Assembly (NCBI GenBank): GCA_020025475.1
Contig: JAHHSA010000003.1
Coordinates: 1-64,000, forward strand
Direction: 5' to 3'
Length of the DNA: 64,000 nucleotides
Source: Oscillibacter sp.
Lineage (GTDB): Bacteria; Bacillota; Clostridia; Oscillospirales; Oscillospiraceae
Below are positions 33,313-41,293 of the stretch, piece after piece; the stretch's first letter is position 1, and every line of letters starts with the position of its first letter. Both the position numbers and the translations under genes were made by a program. The notes beneath the pieces were generated by a model. That model ran no database searches. It was not told the origin of the DNA and saw nothing but the letters and a program-made list of their open reading frames with translations.

Positions 33313-35352
33313 TTAAAACAGCGAACCCACCTGATAAATTACAAAGGTCACCCCCCATGCCACCACCAGCTGAAAGGCAGCGGAGAAGATCATCCACTTG
33401 GTGCTGCCGGACTCCCGCCGGATCACCGCCAGGGTCGCTGCACAGGGGATGTACAGCAGGCAGAAAATCATCAGGCAGAAGGCGTTAAGAGCGCCAAATC
33501 CTGCCCCGCCCAGGATCCCAATCAGAGAATTCATTCCTGCGGCAGAGGTGATGTTGTGGATGCCGAACAGAACTGCACAGCTGGACACCACTACCTCCTT
33601 GGCAGAGATACCAGCGATGAGGGCCACGGCAATCTGCCAGAAGCCCAGTCCAATGGGGGTAAAGAAGGGCGTCAGCCAGTGACCGATGATGGCACCGAAG
33701 CTGTTTGCCATCTCTGTCGTATAGCCCGAGGGCCCAAAGTTCAGCATCACCCACATCAGGATGGACGCCACAAAGATGGTGGTACCAGCTTTGGTCAGAT
33801 AGTCCTTCACCTTCTCCCAGACGTAGATGAATACCGTCCGGGCGCTGGGGGCTTTGTACTCCGGCAGTTCAATGAGCAGGTAGTTCTCAGAATGTTTCTT
33901 GTCCATTACATGCATGACATCCACCACAAAAATAGCCACCAGAAGGCCAATGAGGTACATGGAATATGCCACCAGCATGGCGTGGTCCCCGAAGAACATC
34001 TCTGAAAACAGGATGTAAATGGGCAGGCGGGCACTGCAGCTCATAAACGGGGTGATCAGCATGACCTTGAACCGGTCTCGCCTGTCCTCCAGGGCGCGGG
34101 AAGCCATGATGGCAGGCACAGTACAGCCAAAGCCAAGGATCATGGGGATGAACGCACGGCCCGAGAGTCCCAGCCGGCTCATGACCCCCTCCATGACGTA
34201 GGCCACGCGGGCCATGTAGCCGCTGTCTTCCAGAAAGGCCAGGGCAAGAAACAGGATAACGATGTTTGGCAGGAAGGAGAGGATGCCGCCCACACCGGCG
34301 ATAATGCCGTCAGTGAGCAGTGAACATAGGATGGGACTGACACCCACGGCCGTAAGTCCGCTGTTTACCCAGATAGACAAATTCTCCACCACAGTATCAA
34401 AGTAACCCTTGATCCAGTCACCGATGGTGAAGGTCAGGAAGAACACCAACGCCATGATCCCCAGAAAAATAGGAATTCCCCAGATGCGGTGCGTCAGGGC
34501 ACGGTCCACCTTTTCGGTCAGGGCCTCCTGCCGTTCCTTGTTCACCAGTACCTCACTGACGATCTCCTCAATGAAATCGTACTTCTCATTGATGATATCC
34601 GATTCATAGTTCCGATCAATCACGTCCGGCAGGTCTATGGGGTACTTTGCGGTAATTTCCTGATCGTTTTCCAACAGCTTGATGGCATGCCACCGCTGGT
34701 TGGGCAACGCAGGATAGAGGCGTCTGAGCTCCGCAATGATGGCGTCAATCTTATCCTCGATCACGTCGCTGTACACCATGGCGTACTCCGCATGGTGGTC
34801 ATGGCAGTGATTGGAAGTGTATTCATGATTGTGGATAAGACGGTCAGGGTCCTTACTGTCCTTGTGGTGGGCCGCTGCGTGGAGCAGCACCTCCAGGCCA
34901 GTCCGCTTTCTGGCAGATACCGGGATCACCGGAATGCCCAGCATCTCAGGCAGACGGTGGGTATCTATCTCCATGCCCCGTTTTTCCACAATATCCATCA
35001 TGTTCAGCGCCAGAATCACCGGCTTGCCAAGCTCCAGAAGCTGTAAGGTCAGATACAGGTTCCGTTCCAGCGAAGAGGCGTCCACCACGTCGATGATGAC
35101 ATCTACCTCATCACTGAGAATAAACTGACGGGATACTTGCTCCTCCATGGTATAGGACGTCAGGCTGTAGGTGCCCGGCAGATCCACCAGGCGAATGTCC
35201 ATATCGTGCTTGCGAATGGCACCCTCCACCTTCTCCACCGTGACGCCGGGCCAGTTAGCCACTTTCAGGTTTGCACCGGTGTAAGCGTTGAACAGCGTCG
35301 TCTTTCCACAGTTGGGATTTCCGATGAAACCGATGGTCATATTTTCATTCAT
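33313..35352 (-). CDS. feoB: Ferrous iron transport protein FeoB
   Basis: 679 residues from the ATG at 35350-35352 (GAGGTGAATCTG upstream); the frame is open to 35448 but that part overlaps feoA. N-terminal G domain: GNPNCGKTT (11-19), DLPGTYSL and NMMDI. The membrane part has the two Gate repeats with FIPMILGFGCTVPAIMASR and GISAKEVVVSS. Between the G domain and the membrane lies a histidine-rich stretch (HHKDSK ... HNHEYTSNHCHDHH) that could bind Fe2+ or Zn2+. Imports ferrous iron; works with FeoA encoded just upstream. Confidence 0.94.
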   Translation of the reverse strand: MNENMTIGFIGNPNCGKTTLFNAYTGANLKVANWPGVTVEKVEGAIRKHDMDIRLVDLPGTYSLTSYTMEEQVSRQFILSDEVDVIIDVVDASSLERNLYLTLQLLELGKPVILALNMMDIVEKRGMEIDTHRLPEMLGIPVIPVSARKRTGLEVLLHAAAHHKDSKDPDRLIHNHEYTSNHCHDHHAEYAMVYSDVIEDKIDAIIAELRRLYPALPNQRWHAIKLLENDQEITAKYPIDLPDVIDRNYESDIINEKYDFIEEIVSEVLVNKERQEALTEKVDRALTHRIWGIPIFLGIMALVFFLTFTIGDWIKGYFDTVVENLSIWVNSGLTAVGVSPILCSLLTDGIIAGVGGILSFLPNIVILFLALAFLEDSGYMARVAYVMEGVMSRLGLSGRAFIPMILGFGCTVPAIMASRALEDRRDRFKVMLITPFMSCSARLPIYILFSEMFFGDHAMLVAYSMYLIGLLVAIFVVDVMHVMDKKHSENYLLIELPEYKAPSARTVFIYVWEKVKDYLTKAGTTIFVASILMWVMLNFGPSGYTTEMANSFGAIIGHWLTPFFTPIGLGFWQIAVALIAGISAKEVVVSSCAVLFGIHNITSAAGMNSLIGILGGAGFGALNAFCLMIFCLLYIPCAATLAVIRRESGSTKWMIFSAAFQLVVAWGVTFVIYQVGSLF

Positions 35353-35357
35353 CAGAT

Positions 35358-35573
35358 TCACCTCACAATAATGTTCTTTGTAATATTTCGACCCAGCGCA
35401 AAGCGTGTGCCGCGGATCTTCACGATCAAAATGCCGTTTCCCTTGCAATTCAGTACGGAAACGGAACTTCCCCGGTTCATGCCCAAAGCCTCCAGCCGCT
35501 TTTCCATATTGACCGGCAGCTGGATCTCCTGGACCTGATAACTTCCACCCACAGTCCCTTCACTCAGCAGCAT
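35358..35573 (-). CDS. feoA: Ferrous iron transport protein FeoA
   Basis: 71 residues, an SH3-like domain with EKRLEALGMNRGSSVSVLNC and FALGRNITKNIIV. Small cytoplasmic partner of FeoB, five bases upstream of its start codon. GAGGGACGGG precedes the ATG. Confidence 0.88.
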   Translation of the reverse strand: MLLSEGTVGGSYQVQEIQLPVNMEKRLEALGMNRGSSVSVLNCKGNGILIVKIRGTRFALGRNITKNIIVR

Positions 35574-35638
35574 TTCCCGTCCCTCCTTCTCTCTCGTTGC
35601 GGAATTGGATTCCCACTCCCCTGATCAGAAAATGTCAC

Positions 35639-35679
35639 ATATAAAATAAAATTATATACCTGTCTCATTGCACACGCAA
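35639..35679 (-). promoter_or_regulatory. feoAB promoter with an AT-rich inverted repeat
   Basis: Minus-strand TTGCGT (35674-35679) and TATAAT (35651-35656) with a 17-base spacer. An ATATAA / TTATAT inverted repeat (35639-35657) overlaps the -10 box, where an iron-responsive repressor of Fur or DtxR type would be expected. Repressor identity is inference. Confidence 0.55.
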
Positions 35680-35805
35680 CAACGAATCCGATTCAATCCT
35701 CCAAATGTCTGCTCCCTGTGTCTTAAAAGACAGTTATTTTTCCCAAAAATTCTCCTGTTTGAGAGTGGCAACGACCTGACCGGTCATCGACCTACAGCAG
35801 ACTGC

Positions 35806-35834
35806 TTGACAAATCTGGTCAATTTTGCTAGGAT
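35806..35834 (+). promoter_or_regulatory. Strong sigma-A promoter of the YitT-family gene
   Basis: TTGACA (35806-35811) and TAGGAT (35829-35834) with 17 bases between. The predicted start at about 35841 is the first base of a large hairpin. Confidence 0.75.
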
Positions 35835-35841
35835 AACAAAG

Positions 35842-35890
35842 AAGAGCTTTTGCAGATCATATTTTTCTTGATCTGCAAAAGCTCTTTTTT
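35842..35890 (+). terminator. Terminator-like hairpin at the very 5' end of the YitT-family transcript
   Basis: An 18-bp perfect stem (AAGAGCTTTTGCAGATCA and its complement at 35869-35886) followed by TTTT, lying between the promoter and the start codon. Since feoA runs the other way, it is not the end of an upstream gene. It looks like an attenuator or a 5' protective hairpin. Confidence 0.6.
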
Positions 35891-35918
35891 CATGTATATT
35901 TTGACAGGGGGCCACCAT

Positions 35919-36794
35919 ATGAATCTGAATTCCATCAAACAGTTTTGTAAGGAAACTGCCATTGAGACCATTGCCAGTCTGCTCATTGCCGTGGGCATTT
36001 ACAACTTCGCGGTGGCCTCCAAATTTCCCATGACAGGCTTTTCCGGCATTTCCATGATCTTATACCGACTATTTGAACTGCCTATTGGCCTGACGATCAT
36101 GATACTGAACGTGCCGGTCGCCATCATCTGCTACCGACTGCTGGGCCGAAATTTTTTCCTCCGCTCCATGCGATGCATTGTGATCTCTTCTCTGATGATC
36201 GACTACCTGGCTCCCCTGCTGCCCATCTACGAGGGCAGCCGCATGATCTCTGCCATTTGTACCGGTGTGCTGGGCGGTCTCGGCTATGCCATCGTCTACA
36301 CCCAAAACTCCTCCACTGGCGGCACAGACTTTATCATCATGGCTGTCAAGGCCCTCAAGCCCTATCTATCCCTGGGCAAAATTGCCTTTCTCTCCGATGT
36401 GGGCATCATTCTGGTGGGTGGTATTCTCTTTGAGGACGTGGACGGCATCGTCTATGGCATGATTATCAATTTTCTGTTCGCCGTGGTGGTGGATAAGGTG
36501 GTCTACGGCATCAACGCCGGTAAGTTTGCCCTCATCATCACCGAGAAACACGGTCAGGAAATTGCAGACGCCATCGACGACTGCTGTGGCCGCGGCAGCA
36601 CCATCATTCAGGGCAAGGGCGGCTATCAGGGCAGTCCCAAAGAGCTGGTGCTGGTGGCCTGTGATAACAAGCAGATGTTCTTTGTCCAGCAGACTGTAAA
36701 ATCCGTGGACCCCGCCGCCTTTACGGTGGTGCTGGAATCCAATGAAGTCCATGGTGAGGGCTTCCAGATGTTCAACATCGGTGAAAACAAGTAA
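35919..36794 (+). CDS. YitT-family membrane protein (DUF161 + DUF2179)
   Basis: 291 residues from the ATG at 35919 (AGGGGG upstream); the open frame begins earlier, inside the leader hairpin. Five membrane helices occupy about residues 12-185 (SLLIAVGIYNFAVASKFPMT, GVLGGLGYAIVYTQNSSTGG). The soluble C-terminal DUF2179 domain begins at AGKFALIITEKHGQEIADAI and has the GKGGYQGSPKELVLVAC pattern. Function of YitT proteins is not firmly known; a transport or nucleotide-sensing role is suspected. Confidence 0.88.
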   Translation: MNLNSIKQFCKETAIETIASLLIAVGIYNFAVASKFPMTGFSGISMILYRLFELPIGLTIMILNVPVAIICYRLLGRNFFLRSMRCIVISSLMIDYLAPLLPIYEGSRMISAICTGVLGGLGYAIVYTQNSSTGGTDFIIMAVKALKPYLSLGKIAFLSDVGIILVGGILFEDVDGIVYGMIINFLFAVVVDKVVYGINAGKFALIITEKHGQEIADAIDDCCGRGSTIIQGKGGYQGSPKELVLVACDNKQMFFVQQTVKSVDPAAFTVVLESNEVHGEGFQMFNIGENK

Positions 36795-36816
36795 GCTTTC
36801 TCCATACACACAAAAT

Positions 36817-36845
36817 TGCCCGGCACATCTTGGATGTGCCGGGCA
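36817..36845. terminator. Bidirectional terminator
   Basis: TGCCCGGCACATC / GATGTGCCGGGCA with a TTG loop, followed by GCTTTTTAT on the plus strand and ATTTTGTG on the minus strand, between two convergent genes. Confidence 0.75.
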
Positions 36846-36850
36846 GCTTT

Positions 36851-37783
36851 TTATACCTGGTTTTCTTCATTGCGGAACTCTTCCCGGGCTTTCTGATAGC
36901 CGTCCTCAAATCCAGCTCTGCGGGCTTGCTCCACTGCGTCAGCCTCTACCAGAAGCCCCTGTTCCCGCATGGATTCCCACCTGGACATCTCAACCGGTTC
37001 CCGTCGGCCGTTTTTATCCAGGTAAAAGCGTTCGTGTTCTACCCGGTCTGCCAGATCGTCCGCGGTCATATCCCGGAACGCAGTCGGAACCTCCAATGCC
37101 AGCGTCCAGGATTCCGTGTTACTTTCTGCACGTACAAAGGCATGATTCACCCCAAGCTCCGCCACCAGACGAACCGCCGGCTGTGCTGCTTTGGCAAACT
37201 CCCCGGAAGATTCATAGTCACCTGTCAGACGGATATCCACCGACCGGTTCAAAGTCTCCATACTGCCCATGGGCTGAATGTGCACATATACATTCTGCAC
37301 TGTGGTTGCATCCAGCTTTTCGTAAATCTCCTCCCGCAGGTCCGTCTCCCGGATCTGCATCTCATTCAAACCAGCAGGCCCGTACAGCTCCCATAGATCT
37401 GGCACAATGGAGGCCCCCACCGCGCCGAAAATGAGAAACAGGCACAACAGAGACAGTCCGAATCCCACTTTCACCTGTTGGTCTCTGTGGCGCAGAGCCG
37501 CAAACAGGATCTCTCCGCCCAGCACCACCAGAATGAGGGGTGCCAGCTTCGCCACCCGCAGCAGTTCCATCTGCGGAATCAGGAGTCTGAGCGTCACCAG
37601 GATACCCACAGCCACCAGCATCACACCCAGGGTAATCCGGCCCACAAAGAGAGGTCTCTCTCGCTTTGGTATTGCCGCTTTTTGCCGTTCTGGAGAAACC
37701 GGCGGTGTTTTCGTCTGCTGGCTCTTCTCCTCTGTCACGGTCTGCTCCAGCAATCGGCTGTCCTGTTTTTCCAGCTCACTCAT
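36851..37783 (-). CDS. Hypothetical membrane protein of the second ECF sigma operon
   Basis: 310 residues from the ATG at 37781-37783 (GGGGAGGAGG upstream). A charged N-terminal tail of about 50 residues, then three predicted membrane helices (about 52-70, 78-97, 112-132) and an outer C-terminal domain of about 170 residues rich in charged amino acids. No family recognised. It overlaps the previous gene by eight bases and is last in the sigma/anti-sigma operon, so a role in envelope stress is likely. Confidence 0.75.
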   Translation of the reverse strand: MSELEKQDSRLLEQTVTEEKSQQTKTPPVSPERQKAAIPKRERPLFVGRITLGVMLVAVGILVTLRLLIPQMELLRVAKLAPLILVVLGGEILFAALRHRDQQVKVGFGLSLLCLFLIFGAVGASIVPDLWELYGPAGLNEMQIRETDLREEIYEKLDATTVQNVYVHIQPMGSMETLNRSVDIRLTGDYESSGEFAKAAQPAVRLVAELGVNHAFVRAESNTESWTLALEVPTAFRDMTADDLADRVEHERFYLDKNGRREPVEMSRWESMREQGLLVEADAVEQARRAGFEDGYQKAREEFRNEENQV

Positions 37784-38357
37784 GGGAGTCCTCCTCCCCA
37801 TAGTAGCGCTCGAAGTCCTCCTCTGCGGGCTTTTTCCTACTACCCCTGATCAGCCAGAAACCAACCATCACAAAGATCACTCCCACAGCAATCTGAGGGA
37901 CTGCATAGAGAATGTCCCTCAGCAAACCAGCCAGATAACTGTCTCCCAGCAGGTCCACCAGATCACGCAGCAGCGGACTCACCAGTGTGGTATAGAGTCC
38001 CGACACGCCTAAAATCACCAAGCCCCATCCGATTAGATGAGTCTTTCCTGAGAGTAGTTTCTGAAGGTCTCCCTGTGCCAGATTCATATGCAACAGGAAG
38101 TCGTCCTCCGGCAGATCCGACCGCAGGCCGGTCTCATACTCACGAATCTGGGCTCTGAGGTTGATGGAGTCAAAAAAGCTGTACATGTACACCACAGCGG
38201 AAAAGGCCATGAGCACCGGCAGCAGGCTCGCCCCCACCATAATGGGCACCACAAAGGCCACAACCAGGCTCAGTCCGCGCCGCATGTAGCCCTGGTACAT
38301 TTGACCGGCACCGGGGCAGAGGGAAAATAAAAAGTTCAAAAAACCGTTTCGTCTCAT
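37776..38357 (-). CDS. Hypothetical multi-pass membrane protein of the second ECF sigma operon
   Basis: 193 residues. The N terminus FLFSLCPGAGQMYQGYMRRG resembles the GxGQxYxG motif of TM2-type proteins, followed by at least three more helices (about 30-60, 112-130 and 150-170). Start overlaps the anti-sigma stop by four bases. Function unknown; membership of the ECF operon suggests an envelope role. Confidence 0.75.
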   Translation of the reverse strand: MRRNGFLNFLFSLCPGAGQMYQGYMRRGLSLVVAFVVPIMVGASLLPVLMAFSAVVYMYSFFDSINLRAQIREYETGLRSDLPEDDFLLHMNLAQGDLQKLLSGKTHLIGWGLVILGVSGLYTTLVSPLLRDLVDLLGDSYLAGLLRDILYAVPQIAVGVIFVMVGFWLIRGSRKKPAEEDFERYYGEEDSHE

Positions 38358-38860
38358 TTAGATGTATCCTCCATATTCTGAATAAAAGATTCCTGATTCT
38401 GTCTGTTCCGTGTGCGGGTACCGGAGACTGCCGCAGTGCGCACCCTGGCGGACCAATCGTTGACCCTGTCCAGAATCTCCCGGCTCAAGGTGTGTTCGGT
38501 AGTGATCTGCTGCTGGAAAAACTCCGGTGGCTGTACCAGTGTTTCCCCCACCGCTGCCAGGGTGCCGCTGTACCACAGCATACCGCCTATAAACACCGCT
38601 GCCGCCGCAGAGGCATACCGGCGTACAGTGTCGTTCCACCGCCGTTTTTTCACCTTCCACATCACCGGGAGAGCCTGGTCTCTGGGCACTGATTCCAGCG
38701 TGTCTCCGGTCAGGAGCGCGGTATAACGGTCCACACAGCGGTCACAGCAGCTCAGGTGTTCACCTGCCTCCAGCCGCTGCAGCTCCGACAGGCTGCCGTC
38801 CAGCAGGGCCGTCAGGGCCTTGTCGGTCAAATGTCCGTCAGGCAAAAATAACTCTGTCAC
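38354..38860 (-). CDS. Zinc-finger anti-sigma factor
   Basis: 168 residues. The N-terminal ZAS motif, GEHLSCCDRCVDRY (His-x3-Cys-x2-Cys), folds around zinc and clamps the sigma factor. A single membrane helix follows at about 85-105 (YASAAAAVFIGGMLWYSG) with a short outer part. It shares four-base overlaps with the sigma gene upstream and the membrane gene downstream. Signal release presumably involves the outer region or the two membrane proteins. Confidence 0.85.
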   Translation of the reverse strand: MTELFLPDGHLTDKALTALLDGSLSELQRLEAGEHLSCCDRCVDRYTALLTGDTLESVPRDQALPVMWKVKKRRWNDTVRRYASAAAAVFIGGMLWYSGTLAAVGETLVQPPEFFQQQITTEHTLSREILDRVNDWSARVRTAAVSGTRTRNRQNQESFIQNMEDTSK

Positions 38861-39369
38861 GCTTCTTCACTCCTTTCCCGCAGTTGCTCTTTCAGCAGCT
38901 TTCTGGCTCTCGATACTTGACTGTACACCGTTTTGGTGGGTCTTCGGAGAGTCAGTGCAATTTCGTCCACTGACTTTTCCTCCAGGAAATATAATTGGGA
39001 TACCTGTAAGTAAGGTTCTTTCAAGTGATTCACCAGCTGACGGATGGCCTCTGTCTCGCTCTCCGTCACCAGCAGCTCCTCCGGTCCCGGTGGTGCCGTA
39101 CCAGGGAGAGTCATAGCCTCCTCCCCGGGAACGATGACTTTTCGGTGCCAGGCAGAACGGAGATAGTCCGTCGCCTTGTTGGAGGCGATGCGGACCAGCC
39201 ATGGCCGAAGCTTCTCCGCAGGACACTCCTCCATATGGATGTAGGCCGCCAGAAAGGTTTCCTGTGTCAGGTCCTCAGCCAGTTGATGGTCTCGAACCAG
39301 CTGACAGCAAACCGTATACACCAGGCTCTGGTATTGACTGACAATATTGCTGAATTGATGATCGGTCAC
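38857..39369 (-). CDS. ECF RNA polymerase sigma factor (zinc-finger anti-sigma operon)
   Basis: About 170 residues if the GTG at 39367-39369 is used (GAGG six bases upstream); an earlier in-frame start at 39384 is less well placed. Sigma-2: YQSLVYTVCCQLVRDHQLAE then DLTQETFLAAYIH. Sigma-4: LQVSQLYFLEEKSVDEIALT then LRRPTKTVYSQVSRARK. Overlaps the anti-sigma gene by four bases, the classic sigma/anti-sigma pair. Confidence 0.87.
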   Translation of the reverse strand: MTDHQFSNIVSQYQSLVYTVCCQLVRDHQLAEDLTQETFLAAYIHMEECPAEKLRPWLVRIASNKATDYLRSAWHRKVIVPGEEAMTLPGTAPPGPEELLVTESETEAIRQLVNHLKEPYLQVSQLYFLEEKSVDEIALTLRRPTKTVYSQVSRARKLLKEQLRERSEEA

Positions 39370-39517
39370 GCTGCACCTCACCACCTTTCTGTTGCTTCCG
39401 TTCTGCCATTATAGACGAGACAGTCTACACGTTTTCTTCAACTTTTGCAAAAATAGTTTTTCAGATGCAGCGCATCACGGACCTCCAATCCCCAGGGGGG
39501 GCACTTCCAATCACGAC

Positions 39518-39555
39518 AAAAGGGCCCCGGTTCCACGGAACCGGGGCCCTTTTTT
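39518..39555 (-). terminator. Terminator of the DUF4179 gene
   Basis: A perfect stem of about 16 bp around GGTTCCACGGAACC (AAAAGGGCCCC on one side, GGGGCCCTTTT on the other). On the minus strand it lies just after the stop codon. Confidence 0.8.
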
Positions 39556-39558
39556 GTA

Positions 39559-40626
39559 TCAGCGGAGAGGGAATTCCACGCCGCCAACGCAGATAGCAGC
39601 AATGTGGTCCAGCTGCTGAATCGAGTCAAACATGCGGCTCTTGGTGCACTCGGTCACCCCGTTTTTCGGACTGATGGAGCCGCCGGAGCTGCTCAGGTCT
39701 GTCACCGTTCCATCGATGCCCACCAACAGAATTTCCACGTTCTCCAAGTACCGACGCATGCTCTCTGCATCCTCCGGGCTGGTCTGGCCGCTGGCCTGGT
39801 CGGACCACACCAGTTCCTGATCCACCGTATAGCTGACGCTGATGCCCACAGGGGAGATCTGAATGCTGTCCACTGTGTAGGTCATGTCATGCTGGCGGAA
39901 GGTTTTGCCGTTCCCGTCCAGAATCATCGAGCTGTCCTCATAGTTCAACTCAAAGTTCAGCTTCCACTTGCCCTCTGCCAGCGTGGTCGGCTTTCCGTCT
40001 TCCCCGATCAACCACAGATTCCGGAGCTGCGCCTTTGCACTGTTGCCGACCACCGGCACATCACAGCTGCGCTGCTGCACGTACTGGATGGAATTGTCGC
40101 CGGGCACCGGGTCCGTGAAGTAAGAACCTCCGTGACTGCCACCCAGAATGCCGGTATCCAAATCGCCGTCCTCAAACATCAAAGGCAGATATCCAAACTC
40201 GTTGCCCTGGATGTCGAAGATCTCGCCGTCGTCACGGGTGATGGTGTAGACCACGCAGACGCTGGTCCGGTCGCCGATCACAGCATCCGCAGTGATGGTG
40301 AGACCACCGTCCGTAGTGCTGGCCCCTATCGGGCGGCCAATCCGATTCACGATCTCGGTCTCTGCTGCGCCGCCGCCAAAGACATTGGCGAAGGCGTCTC
40401 CTGCGTTTTTTAAAACACCGGTAGCGCCGGTGGTAATCGCCAGAGCGCCTGCCAGGCAGGCTGCCAGAATGGCCACCCGACCGATGGGATGAATATAGCG
40501 CTTGCGCTCTTGGGAGGTTGTATCCTGCCCGACGGCCTCTACCAGCTTCCGGGTCATTTCTGCCTTCTGTTCCTTTGAAAAAGAGAGATCATTCACAGCT
40601 CTCCGATAATCAAACTCAGTTTTCAT
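39559..40626 (-). CDS. DUF4179-type membrane-anchored ECF partner protein
   Basis: 355 residues. A cytoplasmic N-terminal part of about 48 residues (FDYRRAVNDLSFSKEQKAEM), one membrane helix (about 50-68), then an outer domain whose first part (ADAVIGDRTSVCVVYTITRD) is the DUF4179 pattern. Such proteins sit directly behind ECF sigma genes in clostridia and are thought to act as anti-sigma factors. It overlaps the sigma gene by 11 bases. Confidence 0.8.
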   Translation of the reverse strand: MKTEFDYRRAVNDLSFSKEQKAEMTRKLVEAVGQDTTSQERKRYIHPIGRVAILAACLAGALAITTGATGVLKNAGDAFANVFGGGAAETEIVNRIGRPIGASTTDGGLTITADAVIGDRTSVCVVYTITRDDGEIFDIQGNEFGYLPLMFEDGDLDTGILGGSHGGSYFTDPVPGDNSIQYVQQRSCDVPVVGNSAKAQLRNLWLIGEDGKPTTLAEGKWKLNFELNYEDSSMILDGNGKTFRQHDMTYTVDSIQISPVGISVSYTVDQELVWSDQASGQTSPEDAESMRRYLENVEILLVGIDGTVTDLSSSGGSISPKNGVTECTKSRMFDSIQQLDHIAAICVGGVEFPLR

Positions 40627-41098
40627 ATAATTCTCCTTTCAGTAACCAATGCAGCTGCTTTCTGGCCCGGGCCAGCCGGGTGTAAACCGTATTGGAAGAG
40701 ATTTCCAGAATGTTGGCAATTTCCTCAGCCCGATAGCCTTCATAGTAGAAAAGCTCAATCACAACCCGGTATTTCTCCGGCAGTTCATTCACGGCGTCCA
40801 GCACCGGGCTGTCCGGCTCCGGGGGTGCTGCCAGCTCTGTGCAGTCCTCCAGGCCGCAGCTTTTCTTCCGCCAGTGACTTTTCAGAAGATCCTTGCACTG
40901 GTTGGCCGCCATCCGCAAAATCCAGGCCCGCTCATGGTCCTTGCTTTCAAAGTCTTTTGGGTCTGTCAGCAGTTTTAAAAAAACAGTCTGACAGATATCC
41001 TGCGCATCTGCCGTATTTTTAAGGTAGCTGTAACTCAGCCGCAGGATGGCATCTGCATAAGTCTCTACCAGATATGCCGCCCGCTCTTCCTGATTCAT
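40616..41098 (-). CDS. ECF RNA polymerase sigma factor (DUF4179 operon)
   Basis: 160 residues from the ATG at 41096-41098, which has GGAG nine bases upstream; two earlier ATGs touch the ribosome site. Sigma-2: ILRLSYSYLKNTADAQDICQ then TVFLKLL. Sigma-4: LPEKYRVVIELFYYEGYRAE then EIANILEISSNTVYTRLARA. The third ECF sigma gene within 10 kb, each with a different type of membrane partner. Confidence 0.88.
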   Translation of the reverse strand: MNQEERAAYLVETYADAILRLSYSYLKNTADAQDICQTVFLKLLTDPKDFESKDHERAWILRMAANQCKDLLKSHWRKKSCGLEDCTELAAPPEPDSPVLDAVNELPEKYRVVIELFYYEGYRAEEIANILEISSNTVYTRLARARKQLHWLLKGELYEN

Positions 41099-41192
41099 AC
41101 TCATCATCTCCTTTGAGCGCTCTATCCCATACACGATTCAGCCATCCGAATCCTTTCACATCAGGAAAAATTTTTACAAAACAGCACAGAGA

Positions 41193-41219
41193 CCCCGGCG
41201 CAGGTTGTCTGCGCCGGGG
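41193..41219 (-). terminator. Terminator of the bce operon
   Basis: CCCCGGCGCAG / CTGCGCCGGGG, 11 bp, loop GTTGT, past the permease stop. The downstream minus-strand sequence contains TTTTGTAAAAATTTTT. Confidence 0.55.
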
Positions 41220-41293
41220 GATGTTTCACGGGTGCACTGTAGAAATAGAGGACAGAACCGCCACCGTCTCCATCCCAGCCAGAATATGCCCTC

